Positions 1-7,609 of a stretch of DNA of 64,000 nucleotides are shown here, piece by piece. The notes beneath the pieces were generated by a model. It did not search any database and had not been told where the DNA came from. It saw nothing but the letters and a program-made list of their open reading frames with translations. The stretch's first letter is position 1. Every line of letters begins with the position of its first letter. The translations under genes were made by a program, and so were the position numbers. Origin of the DNA: Pseudomonas alcaligenes (GTDB taxonomy: Bacteria; Pseudomonadota; Gammaproteobacteria; Pseudomonadales; Pseudomonadaceae). The stretch lies in NCBI RefSeq assembly GCF_014490745.1, contig NZ_LZEU01000001.1:2321501-2385500 (forward strand). Direction: 5' to 3'.

Positions 1-1229
1 GCTTCGGCCAGTACGAACTGCTCGAAGCGATGCAACCTCTCAGCCCCCTCTCCAAGGGGCTGCTGGCAGAGCGGGCAGGGGGCCTCTGCGCTGAGATGGG
101 GAAACACTTGCCCAGGATGGGACTCCACTGCGTACCGGCGGGCTGCTTCGAAAAGTTCCTGCCACACCTCGCCGCCAGTTCCTGGCAGAAGGGTTTCTTG
201 TTCTACAAACTGTTTGGCGGCTATTTCAGCCGCGGATTTAGCTTTTTGATAGACCTCAGTTTTCTCCCGCAGGCCAGCCGCAACGACGCCATCCACCAGT
301 TTGGTTTTGTCCGCAACGCTAGTTGCGATTGCCTCCACCCGTTTTGCCAACTGACGGTGCTGAGTTGCCTTCTCCTTCGGGTTCGCCTCGAGGAGGCTTT
401 TGCCCCAGGCTTCGTGTTGAGCTAGCTCCTCTAGCGTGAGCGTTGCAAGTGCATCGATTTGCTCCACCTTCGTCTTAGCAGACAATGTGGCAATCAACTG
501 CCCCACCGGCGTTGCGCCTTGAAGCGGCGCAAACAGCGTCAAATCGACTGCCGCCTGGGCTATTTCTGCGTCAATGATTGCTTTCAGCTGCCGGTAGAGT
601 TTTGCGAGTCCCTCGAACACATCGAGGCCGTACGGGACGTATGAAAAGTCGTCTTCCGTATCAAGATATGCACGTGCGCAGCGTGTATCGAAGATGGCGA
701 GTGATGACAGCACGGCAGGAGCGGTCAGCCCCTGCACCCACTGAACACCCTGTGCGGCTCCGTCAACAGAGATATCAAACCATGCTTCAGGCACCGCAGC
801 CTTGTCAGCAGGTAGATTCGCATTGGGGTGGATGGGCTCAATCTGATCCCTCGCACGGCAGGCCCGTTTGAGGACCCGAGAGTAGCCCGATTTTCCCGAT
901 CCGTTATCGCCATAGATAACCGTCAACCCCGAACCACCGATAGGCAGCACCTGCCCTTCAGCAATGGCATTCACATGCCTGAAATCCCTAATTGCGTGAA
1001 GCAGGACAAGAGTGTCCGCCTTCACCGGCTCGGGTATTTGTCCGGCCTGAAGCGGGCTGGGTTCGCGCTTGTGTGCGTCTTCAATCCCATGCGTCGACTT
1101 CAGTAAGGCCAGTAGGTCGGCCTGATCCGCCGCCTCCAGCTCTGGTCTCGCGAGCAACCGGGCGAGTGCGTCACTTTGCCAAGGAGCTAGTGACTGCGAC
1201 CAAGCATGAATTTCTTGAAGCAGTGACAT
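1..1229 (-). CDS. AAA-family ATPase with zinc-hook-like CxxC motif (partial, 3' end outside window)
   Basis: The minus strand reads open without a stop for 409 codons from an ATG at 1229, with GGAGGG a few bases upstream, to the left edge. The N-terminal ~90 residues are a helical region containing WQSDALARLL. Then comes a Walker A P-loop, YGDNGSGKSGYSRVLK, near residue 107, typical of SMC/RecF-like ATPases. A likely coiled-coil stretch rich in Ala, Glu, Gln and Lys follows, and near residue 390 there is CPLC, resembling a Rad50 zinc hook. This layout is seen in large AAA proteins of defence islands and in RloC/PrrC-type anticodon nucleases. The C-terminus, with Walker B or any nuclease domain, lies outside the window, so no function can be assigned beyond ATPase. 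It points away from the copper genes. Confidence 0.8.
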   Translation of the reverse strand, partial: MSLLQEIHAWSQSLAPWQSDALARLLARPELEAADQADLLALLKSTHGIEDAHKREPSPLQAGQIPEPVKADTLVLLHAIRDFRHVNAIAEGQVLPIGGSGLTVIYGDNGSGKSGYSRVLKRACRARDQIEPIHPNANLPADKAAVPEAWFDISVDGAAQGVQWVQGLTAPAVLSSLAIFDTRCARAYLDTEDDFSYVPYGLDVFEGLAKLYRQLKAIIDAEIAQAAVDLTLFAPLQGATPVGQLIATLSAKTKVEQIDALATLTLEELAQHEAWGKSLLEANPKEKATQHRQLAKRVEAIATSVADKTKLVDGVVAAGLREKTEVYQKAKSAAEIAAKQFVEQETLLPGTGGEVWQELFEAARRYAVESHPGQVFPHLSAEAPCPLCQQPLGEGAERLHRFEQFVLAE

Positions 1230-1353
1230 CCTTTGCCCTCCCTGGATTTCTCCCAATCCGAGCTGATGCTGAGCATTTACTGCGTGCCCTTATTTCATAG
1301 CTCGCGCTTCGCTTACTTGCCAAAAATATTGCCCAGAGTCATTTGGCGGGGCA

Positions 1354-1384
1354 TTGACCTTGCCAGGGTGTCAAGGTTGATTCT
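1354..1384 (+). promoter_or_regulatory. MerR/CueR-type operator-promoter of the copZ-like gene
   Basis: TTGACC (1354-1359) overlaps the inverted repeat ACCTTG-N9-CAAGGT (1357-1377). A weak -10-like hexamer starts at 1379, about 19 bp after the -35. A dyad lying in an overlong 19-20 bp spacer is the signature of promoters activated by MerR-family metal sensors, and the ACCTTG half-sites match CueR sites in pseudomonads. No MerR-family regulator gene lies in the window, so the sensor must be encoded elsewhere. Confidence 0.75.
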
Positions 1385-1424
1385 TAAGCACGGCAATCGT
1401 GCCGATCTAGAGAAGAGGTGATTT

Positions 1425-1634
1425 ATGGTCGTTCTGAAGGTAACGGGAATGGGCTGCGGCAGCTGCGTCAGCAAGATCACCAGGTCTATTCAGCTCCTAG
1501 ATTCGGAGGCGCGCGTGGTGGTTGATCGAGCCGCCGGCACAGTTTCTGTAAACACCCAAGAAAGCGCAGCAACGGTATGTGAAACGGTACGTGAGCTGGG
1601 TTTTGGGGCTGAGATTGGCGAATGGGCCGCCTGA
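1425..1634 (+). CDS. CopZ-like copper chaperone (heavy-metal-associated domain)
   Basis: The gene encodes 69 residues forming one HMA ferredoxin-like fold. The metal loop GMGCGSC lies at residues 8-14, a variant of GMxCxxC in which the two cysteines bind Cu(I). There is no signal peptide or membrane segment, so it should act in the cytoplasm, passing copper to a P-type ATPase encoded elsewhere. GAGGTG lies just upstream of the ATG, and a MerR-type operator sits ~50 bp further up. MerP-like mercury binding is the main alternative. The copper neighbourhood and lack of export signal favour CopZ. Confidence 0.85.
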   Translation: MVVLKVTGMGCGSCVSKITRSIQLLDSEARVVVDRAAGTVSVNTQESAATVCETVRELGFGAEIGEWAA

Positions 1635-1652
1635 ATCGATGTCTCGTTCTTC

Positions 1653-1679
1653 GAAGACCGTTGCCGGGCAACGGTCTTC
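1653..1679. terminator. Strong hairpin after the copZ-like gene
   Basis: A perfect 13-bp stem, GAAGACCGTTGCC pairing with GGCAACGGTCTTC, separates the copZ-like gene from the convergent bufC gene. There is no U-tract on either side, so it may act as an RNA-stabilising or bidirectional stop element and not a canonical intrinsic terminator. Confidence 0.5.
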
Positions 1680-1689
1680 ACATGCCTAC

Positions 1690-2469
1690 CTAGTGTCGAA
1701 CCAGCAGTCCGTCACTGACCCACTGCTTCAACCATATCGCCGCTTGGAGGGGCGCTTGCTCGCCATGCGATGTAAGTAGCGACTCGCAGAGCTCGGCGAA
1801 TGACTCGCCACCAGCAAACAGCCCCAGCGCCTTCGCCTCATCTGGCTCCAGGCTTCGATACCGACATACCAAATCATGGTGCCATACGAGGCAACTCTGA
1901 TCCACTGGCATGCGAGTACTTGGGGGAAGAGGGCTTTCGGCTTTGGCGGCCTTCCATATCTCCAGCGTGTTGTACTGCAGATGCAGCCAGTTGACCGATG
2001 GTACCAAGGCCGCCCTGAGCGAGACCCACTCCTCGGCCGTGAGGCTACTCATGCAGTCCGCTGACAGCACGGCGGCATTGCATGCATCGAACGCTAGGGT
2101 GAAGGCCCACTCCAGCTTCGCGAGTTCGCGCATCGGTGATAGTTGAGGTTCTGCGACATAACTGCCAATGAACTCAGGCAGATTCTCGCCCAGCCAGCGA
2201 ATGCTGAAATGTTGCGGCGGCCAGGCGGCGATATAGGCCAGTGCAAGTTGCTCGAACGACTCTGGGCCTAGCCACTGCTGCAGAGCCGGGAAGTCCTCAC
2301 GCAGGACCGCAAGCAGGCGCGCACGGTAGGCGTTGTGGTAAACCCGCAGGCCGTCAGCTGCGTTGAGTGCCGGACTGCCTAGGACCTGCTCCAGTAGCTC
2401 GGCAGAGGGGAGGGCGTGCTCATCTGCCAGGTAGGCTTCCAGTGCATCCTGCAGGGTACTCAGCCGCAT
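1690..2469 (-). CDS. bufC: HvfC/BufC-family protein (DUF2063), bufferin-pathway partner
   Basis: This 259-residue soluble protein has the DUF2063 fold. The N-terminal LQDALEAYLAD and the segment around RVYHNAYRARLLAVLREDFPAL are characteristic; the latter resembles the DNA-binding-like N domain of the family. DUF2063 proteins pair with DUF692 (MNIO) enzymes and are thought to serve as substrate-recognition partners in modifying small cysteine-rich peptides. The start overlaps the end of the DUF692 gene by about 10 bp, indicating translational coupling. The family assignment is strong. The role as BufB partner is inferred from gene order and from work on bufferins in other proteobacteria. Confidence 0.85.
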   Translation of the reverse strand: MRLSTLQDALEAYLADEHALPSAELLEQVLGSPALNAADGLRVYHNAYRARLLAVLREDFPALQQWLGPESFEQLALAYIAAWPPQHFSIRWLGENLPEFIGSYVAEPQLSPMRELAKLEWAFTLAFDACNAAVLSADCMSSLTAEEWVSLRAALVPSVNWLHLQYNTLEIWKAAKAESPLPPSTRMPVDQSCLVWHHDLVCRYRSLEPDEAKALGLFAGGESFAELCESLLTSHGEQAPLQAAIWLKQWVSDGLLVRH

Positions 2470-3302
2470 GACGTGGCCCCTTTTAGGACGCCACGTGCGA
2501 GCGTACGTGCATGCTCTAGCTCGCCCAGGATTTCCGCGAGGGGAGGGAAATGGTCGTCACGCTCGATCAGCGTGGAGATCGGCCCGAGGTAGGACAGGGC
2601 TTTGCTGTAGAGCGACCAGACCGGATCGGCGATGGGCTGATCATGGGTATCGATGAGGTACTGTCCATAGTCGCTGTGTCCCGCCAGGTGAATTTGGCGA
2701 ATCCGGTCGTGCGGCAACTCCATGATGAACTGCCATGGATCGAACGCCTGGTTTCGCGAGCTGACGTAGACGTTGTTTATATCGAGCAGCAACTCGCAGC
2801 CTGTCGACTGGCTCAGCTCCGCAAGGAACTGTGACTCGCTCATGCAGGAGGTTTTCCACTGCACGTACGCGGAGACATTTTCCAGCACCAAGGGGCGCTC
2901 CAGGACATCCTGCACCTGTCGCACCCGTGCGGCGACATGCTGCAGGCTCTCCTGGGTAAAAGGCATGGGCAGCAGATCATGTAGTTGATGGGCGCTGCCG
3001 CGGCTCCAGCACAGGTGATCGGAAATCCAATGTGGCTGGACCCGATCGGCCAGCTTCTTGAGCTGCCGCAGGTAGTCGATGTCCAGGGCGTGAGAGCCGC
3101 CGATCGACAGGGACACTCCATGCATCACCAGGGGATACTGCTCTTTGATCGCGTCGAGAAAGTAGAGGGCTTTGCCGCCTTCCACCATGTAGTTCTCGGA
3201 AATGATCTCGAACCAATCGACTGCGGGTTGCTGCTCCAGGATCTGCTGGTAGTACTCGCTACGCAGGCCAACACCGAAACCCAGCGTATTGCCCATTCTC
3301 AT
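2460..3302 (-). CDS. bufB: MNIO-family iron enzyme (DUF692, BufB-like)
   Basis: This 280-residue TIM-barrel enzyme belongs to the multinuclear non-heme iron-dependent oxidase family. Diagnostic segments include GVGLRSEYYQQIL at the N-terminus, WFEIISENYM, HGVSLSIGG, WISDHLCW, LLLDINNVYVSS, IHLAGH and IERDDHFPP. They contain the His, Glu and Asp residues that ligate the iron cluster in this family. Members oxidise cysteines of small peptide precursors (TglH, MbnB, BufB). It lies 43 bp downstream of the cysteine-rich bufA gene and overlaps bufC. The expected role is installing thiooxazole-type modifications on the cysteines of BufA. The exact chemistry here is not shown by sequence. Confidence 0.9.
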   Translation of the reverse strand: MRMGNTLGFGVGLRSEYYQQILEQQPAVDWFEIISENYMVEGGKALYFLDAIKEQYPLVMHGVSLSIGGSHALDIDYLRQLKKLADRVQPHWISDHLCWSRGSAHQLHDLLPMPFTQESLQHVAARVRQVQDVLERPLVLENVSAYVQWKTSCMSESQFLAELSQSTGCELLLDINNVYVSSRNQAFDPWQFIMELPHDRIRQIHLAGHSDYGQYLIDTHDQPIADPVWSLYSKALSYLGPISTLIERDDHFPPLAEILGELEHARTLARGVLKGATSCG

Positions 3303-3345
3303 TCAGGACTCCAGCAGGGGAGTGGCAGGCACTCCCCGGGTAGCA

Positions 3346-3606
3346 TCATTCGCCGGTCTTGCCGCCGACTTCATCGCACTTGGCCTGAGTCATCAGCTTG
3401 AAGCCTTGGCCTTTGCACTCACCTTGGCCTTTGCAGGCGTTCTTGGCGGTCATGCAGTCGTTTTGACCCTTGCAACCGTTGACGCCGAAACACTTCACTT
3501 CCGCGGTTTTGGCATCTGGCGCCGCTTGTGCCGGCAGGGTGGTAAAGAGGCTGGCCGCAACCAGGGCCAGGGCGGCGCCGGTAGCGGCGTTGGATTTTGT
3601 CGACAT
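3346..3606 (-). CDS. bufA: BufA-type bufferin precursor, cysteine-rich exported peptide
   Basis: This 86-residue precursor has a Sec-type signal peptide (hydrophobic stretch ~10-24, cleavage after PAQA). The mature ~58 residues contain six cysteines in a repetitive CKGQ pattern: KCFGVNGCKGQNDC, ACKGQGECKGQGF and KCDEVGG. This spacing matches the BufA2-like group of bufferin metallophores encoded beside DUF692/DUF2063 pairs. After modification the peptide is thought to bind copper in the periplasm. ATG 3606 was chosen because it begins directly at the signal peptide and has GAGAGA upstream; the longer in-frame start at 3696 would add an Arg/His-rich leader. The gene is divergent from a PtrA-like gene. 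Confidence 0.88.
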   Translation of the reverse strand: MSTKSNAATGAALALVAASLFTTLPAQAAPDAKTAEVKCFGVNGCKGQNDCMTAKNACKGQGECKGQGFKLMTQAKCDEVGGKTGE

Positions 3607-3637
3607 AGTGGCTATCTCTCTAGGTGGTATCGGTTCA

Positions 3638-3657
3638 GGCCGTGCATGTGCACGGCC
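3638..3657. promoter_or_regulatory. Perfect 20-bp palindrome in the bufA leader
   Basis: GGCCGTGCA-TG-TGCACGGCC forms a perfect 9-2-9 inverted repeat, 32-51 bp upstream of the bufA start. It could be an operator or a 5'-UTR hairpin close to the ribosome-binding site. No known regulator motif is recognised with certainty. Confidence 0.5.
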
Positions 3658-3777
3658 ATGGAAGCTTAGGCATCGCTGCCGAGCATGCCTCTCCACGAAA
3701 CTCGCAAGGCATCGGAAAAGTCACCGAGATGACACTACCTAGCTGGCGGGAGGGCCGACAAGCAAGAAATAGCTACC

Positions 3778-3792
3778 TGACAGAACTGTAAT
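3778..3792 (+). promoter_or_regulatory. cop box (CopR-type site) upstream of the ptrA-like gene
   Basis: TGACAGAACTGTAAT matches the cop-box pattern described for the Pseudomonas CopR response regulator. It differs by one base from the site before copA at 4105-4119. A second TGACAG lies at 3809, 31 bp downstream. The box sits between the divergent bufA and ptrA-like genes and could serve either. Confidence 0.75.
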
Positions 3793-3896
3793 GTTCGGCT
3801 CAGGTTTCTGACAGGGCGCCTTGGCTAAGGTGACATTGAGCCAAATGCTCAGCCTCTGTTTTCAAGAGGCTTACCCAAACCAACGAGGAACCCAAG

Positions 3897-4097
3897 ATGA
3901 AATCGATCAAATTGCTTTTCGTAGTGACCGCTCTCAGTGTCTCCAGCCTGGCCATGGCCGAAGGCGGCGCTGATCGCACTTTTGCTCGTATGGAGCAGGC
4001 CCGCCAAGTGTCGATGGAAGCCTACCAGGTGGCTCAGCAAGAGAAAGCCGAGACCCCGGTCGAGCAGAGCAAGCAGGCCAAACACGCCAACTGCTGA
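3897..4097 (+). CDS. ptrA: PtrA-like small periplasmic copper-induced protein
   Basis: This 66-residue exported protein has a signal peptide MKSIKLLFVVTALSVSSLAMA followed by EGGADRTFARMEQARQVSMEAY and a C-terminal HANC. The N-terminal mature motif (GGxDRTFARMEQAR) is that of the Pseudomonas PtrA family. These are periplasmic proteins strongly induced by copper through CopRS and linked in P. aeruginosa to type III secretion control and copper tolerance. The gene lies behind a cop box and ~190 bp before copA. No copRS genes occur in the window. The family call is good; the symbol is by similarity. Confidence 0.75.
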   Translation: MKSIKLLFVVTALSVSSLAMAEGGADRTFARMEQARQVSMEAYQVAQQEKAETPVEQSKQAKHANC

Positions 4098-4104
4098 CTC
4101 AACC

Positions 4105-4119
4105 TGACAGAAATGTAAT
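4105..4119 (+). promoter_or_regulatory. cop box (CopR-type site) upstream of copA
   Basis: TGACAGAAATGTAAT lies 172 bp upstream of the copA start, immediately after the ptrA-like stop codon. It differs by one base from the site at 3778. This indicates that the copA operon is separately activated by a CopR-type regulator encoded elsewhere. Confidence 0.8.
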
Positions 4120-4290
4120 CACCCGGATGCTTGAGATATGGCAGTTTCATACTGCTCGCTGTCGCAGTGATTTGCACACTAGCGACAGTGAGCAAGTATT
4201 CAGGGGAATTCCACTGAAACTGAAGTCGCCGACAAACTCGATGCCGGTTTTGATATTCCCCGGCTCATCAGACTGACTGGACACAACGGC

Positions 4291-6141
4291 ATGCAAAGCA
4301 AAACCACGAGGCGAACCTTCGTCAAAGGCCTGGCCGCTACCGGCATCTTGGGTGGACTGGGCATGTGGCGTACGCCGGTCTGGGCAGTGACAAGCCCAGG
4401 CCAGCCAAATGTGCTGAGCGGTACCAATTTCGATCTCTCCATCGCGGAGTTGCCGGTGAACATAACCGGTTCATCGCGAATGGCCATGGCCATTAATGGG
4501 TCCATCCCCGGCCCCATCCTGCGCTGGCGGGAGGGTGATACCGTCACCCTGCGTGTACGCAACCGGCTGAAGGAGGACACTTCCATCCATTGGCACGGGA
4601 TCATCCTGCCCGCCAACATGGATGGCGTGCCCGGCCTGAGCTTTCATGGCATCGCTCCCGATGGCATGTATGAATACAGATTCCAGGTTCATCAGAACGG
4701 TACCTACTGGTACCACAGTCACTCGGGGTTGCAGGAGCAAGTCGGGGTCTACGGTGCCCTGGTGATTGATGCGAAAGAGCCTGAGTCCTTCAGCTACGAC
4801 CGCGACTACGTTGTACTGCTGAGCGACTGGACTGACGAAAACCCGGCTCGGGTTTTGGCCAAGCTGAAGAAACAGTCGGACTACTACAACCGTCACAAGC
4901 GCACCGTCGGCGATTTCATCGATGACGTGAGCGAGATGGGCTGGTCCGCCGCGGTGGCCGATCGCAAGATGTGGGCCGAAATGAAGATGAGTCCCACCGA
5001 CCTCGCCGACGTCAGTGGCTATACCTATACCTACCTGATGAACGGCCAGGCGCCGGATGGCAACTGGACTGGCATCTTCAAGCCAGGCGAGAAGATTCGT
5101 CTGCGCTTCATCAATGCATCGGCCATGACCTACTTCGACGTGCGCATCCCGGGCCTGAAGATGACGGTGGTGGCGGCCGATGGGCAGTACGTCAAACCGG
5201 TCAGCATCGATGAGTTCCGTATCGCCGTGGCCGAGACTTACGACGTGATAGTCGAACCCGAAGGCGAGCAGGCCTATACCATCTTCGCGCAATCCATGGA
5301 CCGCACCGGCTATTCCAGGGGCACCCTGGCGGTACGTGAAGGTCTGAGCGCGCCTGTTCCGGAAGTTGACCCGCGTCCGCTTATCTCCATGGGGGACATG
5401 GGGATGGATCACGGCAGTATGGGCGGCATGGATCACGGAGCTATGCAGGGCGGAATGTCTGAAATGGCCGGCATGGATCACAGCAAGATGGCCGGGATGG
5501 ACCATAGCAGCATGGCTGGTATGGACCATAGCCAGATGGCAGGAATGGATCATGGCGCAATGCAAGGCGGCATGGCCGGCATGGATCATTCGGCAATGGC
5601 GGGCATGGGGGGCGCCATGCAGTCGCATCCCGCCTCGGAGACCAACAACCCTCTGGTCGACATGCAGACCATGACGCCGACGCCCAAGTTGAACGATCCA
5701 GGAATCGGCCTGCGCAACAACGGGCGCCATGTTCTGACCTATGCGGACTTGCGCAGCACTTTCCTCGATCCGGATGGCCGTGAGCCGAGCCGCACCATTG
5801 AACTGCACCTTACCGGGCACATGGAGAAGTTCTCCTGGTCGTTTGACGGCATCAAATTCTCCGATGCCGAACCGTTGCGGCTCAAGTATGGCGAGCGAGT
5901 GCGCATCACTCTGGTCAACGACACCATGATGACTCATCCCATCCACCTGCATGGCATGTGGAGCGATCTGGAAGATGACAAAGGTAACTTCATGGTGCGC
6001 AAGCACACCATCGACATGCCGCCAGGATCTAAGCGTAGCTACCGCGTAACCGCTGACGCCCTGGGCCGTTGGGCATATCACTGCCACCTGCTACTTCACA
6101 TGGAAATGGGCATGTTCCGTGAAGTTCGAGTGGACGAGTAA
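4291..6141 (+). CDS. copA: CopA/PcoA multicopper oxidase, copper resistance
   Basis: This 616-residue periplasmic multicopper oxidase is thought to oxidise Cu(I) and sequester copper. The N-terminus carries a Tat signal (TTRRTFVKG, residues 5-13). Copper-ligand motifs are present in order: HWHG (~residue 103), WYHSHSG (~140), HPIHLHG near residue 550 and the T1-site segment AYHCHLLLHMEMGM at the C-terminus. Residues ~370-443 form a Met/His-rich insert of repeated MDHxxM units, expected to bind many Cu(I) ions. The length is typical for CopA. A cop box upstream and copB/cytochrome/copG genes immediately downstream place it first in the operon. Confidence 0.97.
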   Translation: MQSKTTRRTFVKGLAATGILGGLGMWRTPVWAVTSPGQPNVLSGTNFDLSIAELPVNITGSSRMAMAINGSIPGPILRWREGDTVTLRVRNRLKEDTSIHWHGIILPANMDGVPGLSFHGIAPDGMYEYRFQVHQNGTYWYHSHSGLQEQVGVYGALVIDAKEPESFSYDRDYVVLLSDWTDENPARVLAKLKKQSDYYNRHKRTVGDFIDDVSEMGWSAAVADRKMWAEMKMSPTDLADVSGYTYTYLMNGQAPDGNWTGIFKPGEKIRLRFINASAMTYFDVRIPGLKMTVVAADGQYVKPVSIDEFRIAVAETYDVIVEPEGEQAYTIFAQSMDRTGYSRGTLAVREGLSAPVPEVDPRPLISMGDMGMDHGSMGGMDHGAMQGGMSEMAGMDHSKMAGMDHSSMAGMDHSQMAGMDHGAMQGGMAGMDHSAMAGMGGAMQSHPASETNNPLVDMQTMTPTPKLNDPGIGLRNNGRHVLTYADLRSTFLDPDGREPSRTIELHLTGHMEKFSWSFDGIKFSDAEPLRLKYGERVRITLVNDTMMTHPIHLHGMWSDLEDDKGNFMVRKHTIDMPPGSKRSYRVTADALGRWAYHCHLLLHMEMGMFREVRVDE

Positions 6142-6153
6142 AGGAGAGATCCA

Positions 6154-6462
6154 ATGAGCAATTTCCTGAAACGAAACGCCCTGCCTGCCGGTGTCGCCAT
6201 GCTGAGTCTGCTGGGCGCCATGTATGCCCCTGTCTCGCTGGCAGATGAAGGTCACGATGAGCATGCCCAGCACGCGGCTGAAGCGCCTAAGCCAGCAAGT
6301 GACAATGCGAGCTCCACACCCCAAGACAAGCCTGCTCCAACACAGAAGATGGAACATGGTGCGATGGATCATGGTTCCATGAATCATGAAGAGATGGACC
6401 ACGAGAAAATGACGGATGGGCATGGCGGCGAAGCCGAGGCGGGTTCGAACCATGATCACTAG
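6154..6462 (+). CDS. Small Met/His-rich exported protein between copA and copB
   Basis: This 102-residue protein has a signal peptide (hydrophobic residues ~12-30, cleavage near SLA). The mature chain is acidic and low-complexity, ending in repeated [21 protein letters not shown] units and a C-terminal HDH. The repeats match the metal-binding repeats of CopA and CopB, so a periplasmic copper-buffering role is likely by composition only. GGAGAG precedes the ATG, the gene starts 12 bp after copA and it overlaps the copB start by 11 bp, so all are co-translated. It could have arisen from a copB N-terminal duplication. Confidence 0.8.
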   Translation: MSNFLKRNALPAGVAMLSLLGAMYAPVSLADEGHDEHAQHAAEAPKPASDNASSTPQDKPAPTQKMEHGAMDHGSMNHEEMDHEKMTDGHGGEAEAGSNHDH

Positions 6463-7600
6463 GCCCACACGAATCTCGCTCGTCGCGCTGACGGTGTCAC
6501 TGAGCGCACTTAGTGGAGGCTTTACCTTCGCCGCGGAAGAAATGGATCATTCGGCTATGGGCCACGGCTCCATGCCGATGGACCACAGCCAGATGGGTCA
6601 TGGCGCTGGGCAGCGGCCAATGGAGGGCATGGATCATGATCAGATGCCCAAGGAGCAAGCATCGCCAGCGAAGGCTCCTGCAATCGATCACAGCAAGATG
6701 AATCATGGTGCGATGGGCACCATGGATCACTCCCAGATGGGGCATGGCAAGAGCCAGGAAAAAGCTCCAGCTATGGACCACAGCAAGATGGGCCACGGGG
6801 CCATGCAAGGGCAGATGGAGGGGATGGATCACAGCACCATGGATCACTCCCAGATGAACCATGGCTCCGCTGAAGCACCGAGAACGACCAGCCGTACGCC
6901 TATCCCGGTCCTGACAGACGCCGACCGTCAGGCAGCATTTCCGCCGCTGCCGGGGCACAAGGTGCATGACAGCGCCATCAACAGCTTCTTTCTGCTCGAT
7001 CAGCTCGAATATCAAGATGCCGATGAAGGCAGCACCTTGGCCTGGGATGCCTCTGGCTGGGTAGGTGGCGACATCAATCGGGTCTGGTTCCGTTCCGAGG
7101 GAGAGCGCGCCAACGGCGTGACCGAGGATGCCGAGCTGCAGCTGTTGTATGGGCGCTCAATCGGCCCCTGGTGGGATGTCGTCGCCGGCGTCCGCCAGGA
7201 CTTCAAGCCAGAGTCGCCACAAACCTGGGCGGCCTTTGGCGTGCAGGGCATGGCGCTCTATGCCTTCGAGGCCGAAGCCACCGCCTTTGTAGGTGAGAAC
7301 GGCCAGACTGCGGCACGCCTGGAAGGCGACTACGACATTCTGCTGACCAATCGGCTGATTCTCCAACCAACCGCAGAAGTGAATTTTTACGGCAAGAACG
7401 ACCCAGAGCGGGGCGTCGGCTCGGGGCTAGCCAATACCGAGCTCGGCTTGCGTCTGCGTTACGAGATCGTTCGCCAGTTTGCGCCCTATATCGGTGTGTC
7501 TTGGAGTCGTTCCTATGGCAACACCGCGGACCTCGTGCGTGACGAAGGCGAGGATGTTGATGAGGCGCGTTTTGTCGCCGGCATTCGTATGTGGTTTTGA
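6452..7600 (+). CDS. copB: CopB/PcoB outer-membrane copper resistance protein
   Basis: This 382-residue protein has a signal peptide and a long Met/His-rich N-terminal region (to ~residue 140) made of MDHSxMxHG repeats. A beta-barrel domain of the CopB family follows, starting near [18 protein letters not shown] and ending with FVAGIRMWF, a typical outer-membrane C-terminal aromatic. ATG 6452 ([10 protein letters not shown]) was preferred over the upstream in-frame ATG at 6416 because it begins the signal peptide directly and follows GAGGCGGG. It overlaps the preceding gene by 11 bp. CopB works with CopA in periplasmic/outer-membrane copper handling. Confidence 0.95.
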   Translation: MITRPTRISLVALTVSLSALSGGFTFAAEEMDHSAMGHGSMPMDHSQMGHGAGQRPMEGMDHDQMPKEQASPAKAPAIDHSKMNHGAMGTMDHSQMGHGKSQEKAPAMDHSKMGHGAMQGQMEGMDHSTMDHSQMNHGSAEAPRTTSRTPIPVLTDADRQAAFPPLPGHKVHDSAINSFFLLDQLEYQDADEGSTLAWDASGWVGGDINRVWFRSEGERANGVTEDAELQLLYGRSIGPWWDVVAGVRQDFKPESPQTWAAFGVQGMALYAFEAEATAFVGENGQTAARLEGDYDILLTNRLILQPTAEVNFYGKNDPERGVGSGLANTELGLRLRYEIVRQFAPYIGVSWSRSYGNTADLVRDEGEDVDEARFVAGIRMWF

Positions 7601-7609
7601 GAGCCTGAC

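Noticed and set aside
1425..1634. MerP mercury-binding protein
   Set aside because: There is no signal peptide and no mer genes; copper genes surround it.
4471..6087. 538-codon minus-strand frame opposite copA
   Set aside because: The His-rich sequence is simply the complement of the MDH repeats of copA.
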